A DNA stretch of 64,000 nucleotides from an uncultured Eubacterium sp. (GTDB lineage: Bacteria; Bacillota; Clostridia; Oscillospirales; Acutalibacteraceae). The DNA is taken from assembly GCA_934561395.1 (NCBI GenBank), contig CAKTGF010000001.1:310001-374000 (forward strand), written 5' to 3'. Below the pieces are notes generated by a model that was not told the DNA's origin, made no database searches, and worked only from the letters and a program-made list of their open reading frames with translations. Shown piece by piece: positions 41,109-50,526 of this stretch. Every line of letters begins with the position of its first letter. Position 1 is the stretch's first letter. The position numbers and the translations under genes were made by a program.

Positions 41109-42542
41109 TTAAACATTAATTTCAACGTCAATACCCAGCAAATCCGCATTTTTATCAAGTATCGGCTTGATAACCTCGTTAAGGAAATCAGCTGTTTGCT
41201 CAGGTGCCCTGCCAACAAAGTTTTCAGGCTTAAGGATAGCCATAATTTCATCCTTAGTTGTCATAAACGCAGGGTCTGCGGCAATGCGGTCAACAAGGTC
41301 GTTTTTGCCGCCCTCTACCTTAACAACAGCACCTGCAGCCATTGAGTGCTGACGGATTTTTTCGTGGAGCTCCTGACGGTCGCCGCCTTTTTTAACAGCG
41401 TCCATCATAATATTTTCGGTTGCCATAAAGGGCAGCTCGCTCATAAGCCTTGCCTCAATAACCTTTGGGTAAACAACAAGGCCGCTTGTAACATTAATAT
41501 ACAAATCAAGTATTCCGTCAATTGCAAGGAAAGCCTCCGCAACGGAAACACGCTTGTTTGCAGAATCGTCAAGGGTTCTTTCAAACCACTGGGCAGACGC
41601 TGTCCAAGCAGGGTTAAGAGCGTCAATCATAACATATCTTGAAAGGGATGCGATACGCTCAGACCTCATAGGGTTACGCTTGTATGCCATGGCAGATGAG
41701 CCGATTTGGTTTTTCTCAAAGGGCTCCTCAATTTCCTTAAGGTTTTGAAGTAACCTTAAATCGTTGGAAAATTTGCAGCAGCTTTGCGCAATAAGAGCAA
41801 GGCAGTTGCAAACGATTGTGTCAAGCTTTCTTGCATAGGTTTGGCCGCTTACGGGGAAACAAGCCTTAAAGCCCATTTTTTCGGCAATCTTTCTGTCAAG
41901 CTCCTTGCACTTTTCATGGTCGCCGTCAAACAGCTCAAGGAAGGAGGCCTGTGTGCCTGTTGTGCCCTTTGAGCCAAGGAGCATAAGGGTGTCAAGCACA
42001 TGCTCAATCTCCTGATAATCAAGCACCAAATCCATAAGCCAAAGGGTTGCCCTTTTGCCAACGGTTGTCGGCTGTGCCGGCTGAAAATGTGTAAAGCCGA
42101 GGCAGGGCATATTTTTATATTCGTCTGCAAATTTTGCAACTGATGCAATTGCGTTAACCAGCTTCTTTTTAACAAGAAGCAGGGCCTCACGCATTGTGAT
42201 AACATCTGTATTATCACCAACATAGCAGCTTGTTGCGCCAAGGTGGATAATGCCCTTTGCATTTGGGCACTGCTCGCCGTAGGCGTGAACATGGCTCATA
42301 ACATCGTGGCGGAATTTTTTTTCATATTCCCTTGCCACATCATAGTTAATATCCTCTGCATGAGCCTTTAATTCGTCAATCTGCTCCTTGGTAACATTCA
42401 AGCCAAGCTCGTTTTCAGCCTCGGCAAGTGCAATCCAAAGCTTTCTCCAGGTTTTAAACTTAAAATCGGGAGAATAAATATATTGCATTTCCTTGCTTGC
42501 ATATCTCGCATTAAAGGGAGAATTGTAAGTATCATTAGCCAT
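41109..42542 (-). CDS. purB: Adenylosuccinate lyase
   Basis: 477 residues of the fumarase/aspartase superfamily. Conserved pieces: IIHLGATSCYVGDNTD, GFTHFQPAQPTTVGKRA and the signature IGSSAMAYKRNPMRSERI with the catalytic serine. It splits SAICAR to AICAR and adenylosuccinate to AMP. The length matches the longer form typical of animals and some Clostridia. Its ATG overlaps the purC stop by one base (TAATG), so translation is coupled. Confidence 0.96.
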   Translation of the reverse strand: MANDTYNSPFNARYASKEMQYIYSPDFKFKTWRKLWIALAEAENELGLNVTKEQIDELKAHAEDINYDVAREYEKKFRHDVMSHVHAYGEQCPNAKGIIHLGATSCYVGDNTDVITMREALLLVKKKLVNAIASVAKFADEYKNMPCLGFTHFQPAQPTTVGKRATLWLMDLVLDYQEIEHVLDTLMLLGSKGTTGTQASFLELFDGDHEKCKELDRKIAEKMGFKACFPVSGQTYARKLDTIVCNCLALIAQSCCKFSNDLRLLQNLKEIEEPFEKNQIGSSAMAYKRNPMRSERIASLSRYVMIDALNPAWTASAQWFERTLDDSANKRVSVAEAFLAIDGILDLYINVTSGLVVYPKVIEARLMSELPFMATENIMMDAVKKGGDRQELHEKIRQHSMAAGAVVKVEGGKNDLVDRIAADPAFMTTKDEIMAILKPENFVGRAPEQTADFLNEVIKPILDKNADLLGIDVEINV

Positions 42543-43252
42543 TAGTCAAGTCCTACTCTCTTCATCATCTCGGCATAAGCCTCTTCTACGCCGCCCATAT
42601 CTCTTCTGAAACGGTCCTTATCAAGCTTTTCATGGGTTTTAATATCCCAAAAACGGCAGGTGTCAGGGCTGATTTCGTCAGCAAGAACGATTGTGCCGTC
42701 GGCAGTTTTACCGAATTCAAGTTTAAAGTCGATAAGTTCAACGCCGATTGAAGCAAAGTAATCCTTTAAAATATCGTTAACCTTAAAGGCATACTTTTTG
42801 ATTGTGTCAACATCCTCCTGTGTTGCAAAGCCACAAGAGATTGCGTGGTAGCTGTTGATAAGCGGGTCGCCCAGTTCATCATCCTTATATGAAAATTCAA
42901 TTGAAGGGGCAATAAAATTCATACCCTCTTCAAGGCCTAATCTTTTGCAGATTGAGCCTGCCGCACGGTTACGAATGATAACCTCCAACGGAACGATTTT
43001 TACCTTTTTAACAGCGGTTTCTCTGTCTGAAAGTTCTTCAATAAAATGGGTGGGAACGCCTTGCTTTGCAATAATTTGCATAAGGTAGTTAGACATTTTG
43101 TTGTTAACAACGCCCTTGCCTACAATAGTGCCCTTTTTCTCGCCGTTGAAAGCTGTTGCATCATCCTTATAATCAACAATTACAACATTTTCATCGTCTG
43201 TTGCCCAAACCTTCTTAGCCTTTCCTTCATAAAGCTGCTTTGTTTTTTTCAT
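42542..43252 (-). CDS. purC: SAICAR synthetase (phosphoribosylaminoimidazole-succinocarboxamide synthase)
   Basis: 236 residues. Start KKTKQLYEGKAKKVWATDD, then DYKDDATAFNGEKKGTI (ATP site), EVIIRNRAAGSICKRLG and LADEISPDTCRFWD. It joins aspartate to CAIR in purine synthesis; purB follows with the next step. The frame begins with GTG 43255, but ATG 43252 has GGAGG eight bases upstream. It lies 20 bases after dapL in a mixed lysine-purine operon. Confidence 0.96.
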   Translation of the reverse strand: MKKTKQLYEGKAKKVWATDDENVVIVDYKDDATAFNGEKKGTIVGKGVVNNKMSNYLMQIIAKQGVPTHFIEELSDRETAVKKVKIVPLEVIIRNRAAGSICKRLGLEEGMNFIAPSIEFSYKDDELGDPLINSYHAISCGFATQEDVDTIKKYAFKVNDILKDYFASIGVELIDFKLEFGKTADGTIVLADEISPDTCRFWDIKTHEKLDKDRFRRDMGGVEEAYAEMMKRVGLD

Positions 43253-43272
43253 CACATTATCCTCCGCAAATT

Positions 43273-44490
43273 TTATTTTTTATATACTGCTTTAATTCTT
43301 TCGATAGCTTCAACTGTTTTTTCAGCGCTGCCGAAAGCGGTTAAACGAAAATAGCCTTCACCTGCAGGACCGAAGCCTGAGCCCGGTGTGCCCACAACCT
43401 GGCATTTTTCCAAAAGTTCGTCAAAGAACTCCCAGCTGGTATATCCCTCCGGAACTCTGAGCCAAACATAAGGGGAGTTTACGCCGCCGTAGCACTTAAA
43501 GCCGGCGTCCTGCAAGCCCTCAAAAATAACCTTTGCGTTGTTTTGATAATAAGCAAGGGTTTCTTTAATTTGCTTTTTGCCCTCTTCTGTATAAATAGCC
43601 TCAGCGGCCCTTTGGGTAATGTATGAAACGCCGTTGAACTTTGTAGCCTGACGGCGAGCCCAAAGAGGATTGAGAGATGTACCCTCAAATACCAAATCCT
43701 TCGGAACAACGGTGTAACCGCAACGCATTCCTGTAAAACCTGCGGTTTTTGAGAATGAGCGCAGCTCAATAGCGCATTTCTTTGCGCCCGGGATTTCGTA
43801 AATTGACCTTGGAATATCATCCTCAACAACAAATGCCTCGTAAGCGGAGTCAAACAAAATGAGTGAATTGTGCTCCAAAGCGTAATTAACCCACTTTGTA
43901 AGCTGCTCCTTGGTTGCAACCATACCTGTTGGGTTGTTGGGGAAGCAAAGATAAATTACATCAGGCACCTCGTCAGGAAGATCGGGTGTGAAATTGTTTT
44001 CAGCTGTGCAAGGCATAAGAATAATGTTTGACCAATTGCCGTTTTCGTCCTTATCCCCTGCTCTGCCTGACATAACGTTGGTGTCAATATAAACAGGATA
44101 TACAGGGTCGCAGATAGCAACCTTGTTAGCGGTTGAAAAAATATCGCCGATATTGCCGCAGTCAGACTTAGCGCCGTCTGAAAGGAAGATTTCGTCCTTG
44201 GCAACATCAATGCCTCTGTCGGCATAATCATTTTTTTGGATAGCATCAAGAATGAAATCGTAGCCGTACTCCGGCGGATAACCCCTGAATGTTTCCTCGT
44301 GAGCCATTTCGTCAACAGCCTTGTGCATAGCGTCAATTACAGCGGAGCAAAGGGGCTTTGTAACATCGCCGATTGAAAGACGGATGACATCCTTGTCGGG
44401 ATGAGCAGCCTGATACTCTCTCTGCTTTTTAGCAACTGTTGAAAACAAGTAGCTTGACTCAATTTTCAAAAAATTACTGTTAATCTTCAT
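43273..44490 (-). CDS. dapL: LL-diaminopimelate aminotransferase
   Basis: 405 residues, fold-type I PLP enzyme. The PLP lysine lies in LRSFSKTAGFTGMRCGYTV; other marks are VYPVYIDTNVMSGRAG and IYLCFPNNPTGMVATKEQL. DapL turns tetrahydrodipicolinate directly into LL-diaminopimelate, bypassing the acylated DapD/C/E steps; it is known from plants, Chlamydiae, Cyanobacteria and many Clostridia. dapF, the next enzyme, lies immediately upstream (22 bases). Downstream purC follows after 20 bases. Confidence 0.95.
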   Translation of the reverse strand: MKINSNFLKIESSYLFSTVAKKQREYQAAHPDKDVIRLSIGDVTKPLCSAVIDAMHKAVDEMAHEETFRGYPPEYGYDFILDAIQKNDYADRGIDVAKDEIFLSDGAKSDCGNIGDIFSTANKVAICDPVYPVYIDTNVMSGRAGDKDENGNWSNIILMPCTAENNFTPDLPDEVPDVIYLCFPNNPTGMVATKEQLTKWVNYALEHNSLILFDSAYEAFVVEDDIPRSIYEIPGAKKCAIELRSFSKTAGFTGMRCGYTVVPKDLVFEGTSLNPLWARRQATKFNGVSYITQRAAEAIYTEEGKKQIKETLAYYQNNAKVIFEGLQDAGFKCYGGVNSPYVWLRVPEGYTSWEFFDELLEKCQVVGTPGSGFGPAGEGYFRLTAFGSAEKTVEAIERIKAVYKK

Positions 44491-44512
44491 ATATTTTAAA
44501 CCTCCAAAAAAA

Positions 44513-45352
44513 TTACAAATCTATTTCTCCGCTGAACACGGTTTCGGCAGGGCCGGTCATAATAACGCTGTCGTTTTCATTGCCGCTCCACTGAATTTGC
44601 AAATCGCCGCCGATAAGGTGCACGGTAACATCGTTATCAACAAGGCCGTTTAATATTGCGGCAACAACCGTTGCACAGGTGCCTGTGCCGCAGGCAAGGG
44701 TTTCGCCTGAGCCACGCTCCCAAACCCTCATTTCAATATTTTTTCTGTCTGTCACAAAGGCAAACTCGGTGTTTGTTCTGTCAGGAAAAACAGCATTGTT
44801 TTCAAAAAGCGGGCCCACCTGCTCCAGTGGGAAATCCTTTGGAGAGCGGTCAATAAACACCACCGCATGGGGGTTGCCCATAGAAACGCAGGTCATTTTA
44901 TAATCAACGCCGTTAACGGTTATGGGCACATTAATTGCCCTTTCGCCGTCGCAAATAACAGGAATATCCTTTGGTTTTAAAATCGGCTTGCCCATATCCA
45001 CCCTTGCGGAAACCACTTTGCCGTCTTCAACATTAACATCAATATACTTAACCGCACCCATTGACTCAACGGTCATTGAGGTTTTGTCGGTTAAACCGTT
45101 GTCGTAAACATACTTCGCAACGCACCTTATGCCATTGCCGCACATTGCGCCCCTTGAGCCGTCTGCATTATACATAACCATTTCAAAGTCTGCATTTGTG
45201 CCTTTTTTTATAATGATAATACCGTCGCCGCCGATACCGAAGTGCCTGTCTGACAGCTTGATTGCCGCAGCTTTTTCGTCGGCAATCTGTTCCTTAGTGC
45301 AGTCAAAATAAATATAATCGTTACCTGCGCCGTGCATTTTTGTAAATTTCAC
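44513..45352 (-). CDS. dapF: Diaminopimelate epimerase
   Basis: 279 residues with two homologous halves. The two catalytic cysteines are in MCGNGIRCVAKYV and ACGTGTCATVVAA. It converts LL- to meso-diaminopimelate for lysine and peptidoglycan. Start codon is GTG at 45352 with GGGGTG seven bases upstream. First gene of dapF-dapL-purC-purB, 46 bases after the stop of the ANTAR gene on the same strand, so cotranscription with it is possible. Confidence 0.96.
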   Translation of the reverse strand: MKFTKMHGAGNDYIYFDCTKEQIADEKAAAIKLSDRHFGIGGDGIIIIKKGTNADFEMVMYNADGSRGAMCGNGIRCVAKYVYDNGLTDKTSMTVESMGAVKYIDVNVEDGKVVSARVDMGKPILKPKDIPVICDGERAINVPITVNGVDYKMTCVSMGNPHAVVFIDRSPKDFPLEQVGPLFENNAVFPDRTNTEFAFVTDRKNIEMRVWERGSGETLACGTGTCATVVAAILNGLVDNDVTVHLIGGDLQIQWSGNENDSVIMTGPAETVFSGEIDL

Positions 45353-45398
45353 AATAAAACACCCCTGAATACTAAATCACTTAAGGTTAATTGCTCTG

Positions 45399-45914
45399 TT
45401 AAGAGAATTGGTCGATAATGCCCTTAGCCACATCCACAAGCTTTTTGCCCGAGCGCATGCTTTCACGCTGAAGTTGCTTGTGAGCCTGCATTTCCGAAAT
45501 GCCGTTGGAATTCATCAAAATGCTTTTGGCATTGGAGATATAGTCGCTGTCGCTTTTATTTCTTGCAGTAAAGGAGCTTTCGCTGGTAACAAGCACTGCA
45601 ATGGTGTTAACAAATTCCGTTCTGTCGAGAGGCAGGGGTAAGCTTATATAATTGCCCAAATAGCTTTCGCATCCGCTTTTCGTAAGGGCGACAATATCAA
45701 AGCCCGAGGGTAAATTTTCAGTCAGTGCCGTTGCGCCCATATCACTGAGCATTGCAGCGCACACAACCACTCCCCCACGCATATCTGCGGCAATATTAAG
45801 AACGCTGGTGCCTGTTGCACATATATGTGAAACATATATGCCCTCAGATTCAAGCACGTTTCTTATTTGCATTGCCGTGTTTTTAATTGGATATGCAATA
45901 ATCACGCTTTTCAT
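45399..45914 (-). CDS. ANTAR-domain regulator with degenerate receiver
   Basis: 171 residues. The C-terminal 60 residues (ISNAKSILMNSNGISEMQAHKQLQ and SGKKLVDVAKGII) are an ANTAR three-helix RNA-binding domain, which acts by antitermination at paired hexaloop hairpins. The N-terminal 110 residues resemble a response-regulator receiver, but the acidic pair, phosphoacceptor Asp (here VVVCAAML) and the conserved Lys are missing, so phosphorylation is unlikely. The first in-frame Met lies further upstream (46001), but MKSVIIAYPIKNTA at 45914 is the natural start; GGGAG lies 12 bases before. It is divergent from glgB. Confidence 0.87.
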   Translation of the reverse strand: MKSVIIAYPIKNTAMQIRNVLESEGIYVSHICATGTSVLNIAADMRGGVVVCAAMLSDMGATALTENLPSGFDIVALTKSGCESYLGNYISLPLPLDRTEFVNTIAVLVTSESSFTARNKSDSDYISNAKSILMNSNGISEMQAHKQLQRESMRSGKKLVDVAKGIIDQFS

Positions 45915-46006
45915 AGATACCGATAACTCCCACGAAAAAGATTTACCAATCCTTTTCAAAATCATAATAAAGCAATAACAATACCGCATTATTATAATCA
46001 TTAAGT

Positions 46007-46035
46007 ATTATAACATTTATATGTATTACCCGCAA
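46007..46035 (-). promoter_or_regulatory. Promoter of the ANTAR gene
   Basis: Minus-strand TTGCGG (46030-46035), 17-base spacer, TATAAT (46007-46012) with TG one base before the -10. Confidence 0.5.
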
Positions 46036-46171
46036 TAGATAATAACGCACAAATTTCACTTATTTTTCGGCATATTTCTGTTATTTTCGTTAAAATAGTG
46101 CAGTTTGTAACAAAATGCACATATTTTCAATTTTTTTCAATATTTCTTGTAACAAAATAGCCAAAAAACAC

Positions 46172-46200
46172 TTGAATTAGATTTCTATAAGTGATATTAT
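46172..46200 (+). promoter_or_regulatory. Promoter of the glgBCDA operon
   Basis: TTGAAT (46172-46177), 17-base spacer, TATTAT (46195-46200), about 65 bases before the glgB ATG. The rest of the 350-base spacer to the ANTAR gene is AT-rich without a gene; I found no paired-hexaloop ANTAR target in the leader. Confidence 0.65.
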
Positions 46201-46264
46201 ATAGTGGTACAGTTGTATAGTGCCTTCAATAGGCTCTGTCGCTAATAAATTAAGGAGAATTATT

Positions 46265-48157
46265 ATGGCTGAAATTAAAGAAGAATATCAGTTTCCTATA
46301 TACCTGTTCCACAGCGGAAAGAATTATAAGGCATACGAATTCTTCGGCGTTCATAAAATTAAAAAGAACACCTATGCTTTCAGGGTTTGGGCACCGAATG
46401 CCGAAAGCGTAAGCGTTGTGGGCGATTTCAACGATTGGAATGCTGACAGTCACAAGTGCTTTGAAATATCCCCCGGAATTTGGGAGGCAATTATTGACAA
46501 TGTTAACAAATACGATTGCTACAAATACGCCATTACCACCCAAACCGGCGAGGTTTTAATGAAAGCCGACCCCTATGCGGTCCACCAGGAAACCAGGCCG
46601 GCAACAGGCTCAAAGGTTTATGAACTTGACAATTACAAATGGCAGGATAAAAAGTGGAGCGAAAGCAACGCCAAAGGCTCAATTCTTGACAAGCCCGTTA
46701 ACATTTACGAAATCCATTTTGGCTCATGGAAGCGCCACAGCGACGGCAATTTTTTAACATACAGAGAAATGGCTGACGAATTGGTGCCTTATGTTAAGGA
46801 TATGGGTTACACCCACATTGAAATGCTGCCGATTATGGAATACCCCTTTGACGGCTCCTGGGGCTATCAGGTAACAGGTTATTTTGCACCGACCTCTCGC
46901 TACGGCTTACCTGAGGATTTAATGTATTTTGTTGAAACCTGCCACAAAAACGGAATAGGCGTTATTCTTGACTGGGTTCCGGCCCACTTTCCTAAAGACG
47001 CTCACGGCCTTTACGAATTTGACGGCACCCGCTGCTACGAATACGAGGATTTAACCAAGGGCGAGCACGAGGAGTGGGGCACCAGAGTATTTGACTACGG
47101 CAAAAACGAGGTAAAATCGTTTCTTATCTCCTCTGCCATGTATTGGATTGAAAAATACCATTTTGACGGCATAAGGGTTGACGCCGTGGCGTCGATGCTT
47201 TACCTTGACTACGGCAGGGAGCAGGGCAAATGGAAGCCCAACAAAAACGGCGGAAGGGAAAATCTTGAGGCTGTGGAATTTTTGCAAAACCTTAACACGG
47301 CAATATTTAAAGAATTTCCGTCTGTAATGATGATTGCAGAGGAATCCACCGCATGGCCCATGATTACCATGCCCACCGACATAGGCGGCCTTGGTTTTAA
47401 CTTTAAGTGGAATATGGGCTGGATGAACGATATGCTCCGTTACACATCAATGGACCCATTATTCAGAAAAGGCAACCACAACTGCATTACCTTCAGCTTT
47501 TTCTATGCTTTTTCTGAAAACTTTATTTTACCTATAAGCCACGACGAGGTGGTTCACGGCAAGGCAAGCCTGCTTAACAAAATGCCCGGCAATTATGATA
47601 TGAAATTTGACGGCATGCGGCTGTTCCTTGCATATATGATGGCACACCCGGGCAAAAAGCTGTTATTTATGGGCTCGGAATTCGGTCAGTTCATTGAGTG
47701 GAACTACAAGCAAGGGCTTGACTGGCTGCTGTTTGAGTATGACAAGCACAGAAAGCTGAACGACTTTACCAAAGAGCTCAACAAATTTTATAAAAAGCAC
47801 AGCGAGCTTTGGGAAATTGATTACAGCTGGGACGGTTTCCAGTGGATTTCCAACGAGGATAACTGCAACAGCGTTATTGCCTTTAGGCGTATAAACAAAG
47901 CAGGGGACGATATTATTGCAGTGTTCAACTGGACCCCCAACAGCTTTGACAGCTATAAAATCGGCGTTCCCGAGCAGGGTACCTACAAGGTAGTGTTTGA
48001 CACCGCCATTTCAAAATTCGGCGGCGACAAAGCAAGGCTTGCAGGAACATATAAAACAAGCCCCAAGCCTATTCACGGCTTTGAGCAACAAATTGATATT
48101 AAGTTGCATGGCTTATCCGCCGTGTACTTAAAAAAAGTTGAAAATAAGAAAAAATAA
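46265..48157 (+). CDS. glgB: 1,4-alpha-glucan branching enzyme
   Basis: 630 residues, GH13. An N-terminal CBM48 (FRVWAPNAESVSVVGDFNDW) precedes the barrel with GVILDWVPAHFPKD, FDGIRVDAVASMLYLDYG (nucleophile Asp), MIAEEST (acid-base Glu) and PISHDEVVHGK, then the beta-sandwich C domain. It makes alpha-1,6 branches in glycogen. The short N-terminus without an extra N1 domain is typical of Firmicute GlgB. AAGGAG before ATG 46265; an upstream open extension has no ribosome site. First gene of glgBCDA. Confidence 0.97.
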   Translation: MAEIKEEYQFPIYLFHSGKNYKAYEFFGVHKIKKNTYAFRVWAPNAESVSVVGDFNDWNADSHKCFEISPGIWEAIIDNVNKYDCYKYAITTQTGEVLMKADPYAVHQETRPATGSKVYELDNYKWQDKKWSESNAKGSILDKPVNIYEIHFGSWKRHSDGNFLTYREMADELVPYVKDMGYTHIEMLPIMEYPFDGSWGYQVTGYFAPTSRYGLPEDLMYFVETCHKNGIGVILDWVPAHFPKDAHGLYEFDGTRCYEYEDLTKGEHEEWGTRVFDYGKNEVKSFLISSAMYWIEKYHFDGIRVDAVASMLYLDYGREQGKWKPNKNGGRENLEAVEFLQNLNTAIFKEFPSVMMIAEESTAWPMITMPTDIGGLGFNFKWNMGWMNDMLRYTSMDPLFRKGNHNCITFSFFYAFSENFILPISHDEVVHGKASLLNKMPGNYDMKFDGMRLFLAYMMAHPGKKLLFMGSEFGQFIEWNYKQGLDWLLFEYDKHRKLNDFTKELNKFYKKHSELWEIDYSWDGFQWISNEDNCNSVIAFRRINKAGDDIIAVFNWTPNSFDSYKIGVPEQGTYKVVFDTAISKFGGDKARLAGTYKTSPKPIHGFEQQIDIKLHGLSAVYLKKVENKKK

Positions 48158-48174
48158 ATTAGGAGGATTTTTTA

Positions 48175-49383
48175 ATGTCACATAAAACTGATGTTGTAGC
48201 AATGTTGCTTGCAGGCGGCCAGGGCAGCAGACTGGGAGTGCTTACAAAAAGCATAGCAAAGCCTGCGGTTCCCTACGGAGGAAATTATCGCATTATAGAT
48301 TTTCCTTTGTCAAACTGCGTAAACAGCGGCATTTATACCGTTGGTGTGCTGACCCAATATCAGCCCCTTGTTCTTAACGACTACTTAGGCAACGGACAAC
48401 CATGGGATTTGGACCGAATTAACGGCGGTGTTCACATTCTTTCCCCATACGAGGCTATCGGCGGTGCCGAATGGTACAAGGGCACGGCAAACGCCATTTA
48501 CCAAAACATTAATTTCATTGAAAAATACGACCCCGAATATGTAGTTGTTCTTTCAGGCGACCATATTTATAAAATGGATTATGCAAAGATGGTTGATTTT
48601 CACAAGAAAAACAAAGCAGATTGCACAATCGCAGTGCTGGAGGTTCCTTGGGAGGAGGCTTCAAGATTCGGTATTCTTGCAACAGATAACAACAATAAAA
48701 TTTACGAGTTTGCGGAAAAACCAGCCGAGCCAAAATCAAACAAAGCGTCAATGGGCGTTTATGTATTCTCATGGGATAAGCTGAAGAAATACCTTGAGGA
48801 GGACGAGGCAGACCCTGAATCCTCAAACGATTTCGGCAAAAACATTATCCCCAACATGCTTAACGACGGTCAGCGCATGTTCGCTTATCCCTTTAAGGGC
48901 TATTGGAAGGATGTCGGCACAATCGACTCCCTTTGGGAGGCAAACCTTGACATTATCAACCCCAATGTTGACCTTGACCTTTCAGACAAAAGCTGGCGCA
49001 TTTACAGCCGCAACCCGGTGGCTCCGCCCCATTATGTGGGCCCTGACGCAGTGGTTGAAAATTCATCAATCAGCGAGGGCTGCGAGATTGACGGTACAGT
49101 TGATTATTCTGTTATATCCCCCAACACCACCATTGAAAAGGGTGCGGAGGTTAAATACAGCGTGGTAATGCCCGGCGCAACAATCAAGGCAGGCGCCAAG
49201 GTTTATTATTCAATCATTGCAGAGGATGCGGTAATTGAAGAAAACGCACAGGTCGGCGCTATTCCGGAAAACCTTGACAAGCCGGAGGAATGGGGCGTTG
49301 CAGTTGTGGGCTCAAGAGCCACTATTACAAAGGGCAAAACGGTTGCACCCAAGGAAATGATTGCAGCCGGAGAGGAGGTATAA
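48175..49383 (+). CDS. glgC: Glucose-1-phosphate adenylyltransferase, catalytic subunit
   Basis: 402 residues. Nucleotidyltransferase start MLLAGGQGSRLGVLTKSIAKPAVPYGG with catalytic residues, LSGDHIYKMDYAKM, and a C-terminal left-handed beta-helix (EGCEIDGTVDYSVI). It makes ADP-glucose, the glycogen precursor. AGGAGG precedes the ATG; 18 bases after glgB. Paired with the next gene, glgD. Confidence 0.96.
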   Translation: MSHKTDVVAMLLAGGQGSRLGVLTKSIAKPAVPYGGNYRIIDFPLSNCVNSGIYTVGVLTQYQPLVLNDYLGNGQPWDLDRINGGVHILSPYEAIGGAEWYKGTANAIYQNINFIEKYDPEYVVVLSGDHIYKMDYAKMVDFHKKNKADCTIAVLEVPWEEASRFGILATDNNNKIYEFAEKPAEPKSNKASMGVYVFSWDKLKKYLEEDEADPESSNDFGKNIIPNMLNDGQRMFAYPFKGYWKDVGTIDSLWEANLDIINPNVDLDLSDKSWRIYSRNPVAPPHYVGPDAVVENSSISEGCEIDGTVDYSVISPNTTIEKGAEVKYSVVMPGATIKAGAKVYYSIIAEDAVIEENAQVGAIPENLDKPEEWGVAVVGSRATITKGKTVAPKEMIAAGEEV

Positions 49384-49387
49384 GCTC

Positions 49388-50515
49388 ATGAACGGAAAAA
49401 ATGTACTTGGAATGATTTTCGCCAATATTCACGAGGAGGCGCTTGAATCACTTACGGCCATGCGAACAATGGGCTCGGTGCCTTTTTGCTCACGCTACCG
49501 CTTAATTGATTTTCCCCTTTCAAATATGGTTGAAAGCCAAATAACAAAAATCGGCGTTATCACAAACGCAAACTTTAACTCATTAATGGACCATGTAGGC
49601 ACAGGCAAGCCTTGGGATTTAAGCAGAAAGAACGACGGCCTTTATCTTCTGCCCCCATACTCAATAAACAGTGCAACAATGTGGGGCAACAGAATTGACG
49701 CTATTTACGGCAATATGGGCTTTCTTAACCAATCAAACCAGGAATATGTGCTTATGAGCGATTGCAACAATGTAATCAACCTTGATTATGAAAAGCTTTT
49801 TGAGGCTCATGAAAAAAATGAGGCAGATATTACCATTGTTGCTGTTAAAGGCAAAAAGCCCAAGAACATAGGCTCAATTCTTGTTTTAAACGATGTTGAC
49901 ATTAACGGCAAGGTTAACGACGCCGTTGTTGACCCTGACTGCGGCGACGATGATGTTTATTATTCAACCAACATTGTTCTTATTAAAAAATACTTACTGC
50001 AAACCTTAATCAGCACGGCTCATTCAAAAAATGAGGTGTCCTTCCAAAAGAACATTCTTCAAAACTGTGTTAAAACAAATTCTGTTTACGCCTTTGACGC
50101 AACAGACACCTTTGTAGGCACAATTGACGGTGTTCAAAGCTATTACGACATTTCAATGGCTCTTCTTAACAAGGAAAGCAAGAACAAGTTGTTTGACGCC
50201 GAAAGGCCGATTTACACCAAAGAGCGTGACGATATGCCAACCCTTTACGGTAAAGACGCTAAAATTACAAACTCCCTTGTTGCAGACGGCTGTGAAATTA
50301 AGGGCACCGTTGAAAACTGCATTTTGTTTAAGGGCGTTAAAATTGAAGCAGGAGCAGTGGTTAAAAATTCAATCCTTATGCAGGATACCACAGTGGGCGG
50401 CGATTCAAGCGTTAATTGCGTAATTGCAGACAAAAATGTCAGCATCAAAAACGGAATTGAGCTTTCCGGCGCTGCCAACTTCCCCGTTATTTTGTCAAAG
50501 GGCGCAAGAATTTAG
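49388..50515 (+). CDS. glgD: GlgD, regulatory subunit of ADP-glucose pyrophosphorylase
   Basis: 375 residues, homologous with GlgC but with the nucleotide-binding loop lost: the family motif GGxGxRL is replaced by IFANIHEEALESLT, and LSGDH by MSDCNNV. GlgD in Firmicutes forms hetero-oligomers with GlgC and modulates activity. RYRLIDFPLSNMVES and the beta-helix are kept. Start 49388 lies four bases after the glgC stop, with GGAGG inside the glgC end; the longer frame upstream overlaps glgC. Confidence 0.93.
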   Translation: MNGKNVLGMIFANIHEEALESLTAMRTMGSVPFCSRYRLIDFPLSNMVESQITKIGVITNANFNSLMDHVGTGKPWDLSRKNDGLYLLPPYSINSATMWGNRIDAIYGNMGFLNQSNQEYVLMSDCNNVINLDYEKLFEAHEKNEADITIVAVKGKKPKNIGSILVLNDVDINGKVNDAVVDPDCGDDDVYYSTNIVLIKKYLLQTLISTAHSKNEVSFQKNILQNCVKTNSVYAFDATDTFVGTIDGVQSYYDISMALLNKESKNKLFDAERPIYTKERDDMPTLYGKDAKITNSLVADGCEIKGTVENCILFKGVKIEAGAVVKNSILMQDTTVGGDSSVNCVIADKNVSIKNGIELSGAANFPVILSKGARI

Positions 50516-50526
50516 GAGGGCAGAAT

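Noticed and set aside
46036..46264. ANTAR target (two hexaloop hairpins) upstream of glgB
   Set aside because: The 5' leader is AT-rich, and I could not find two adjacent stems with A1/G4 hexaloops.
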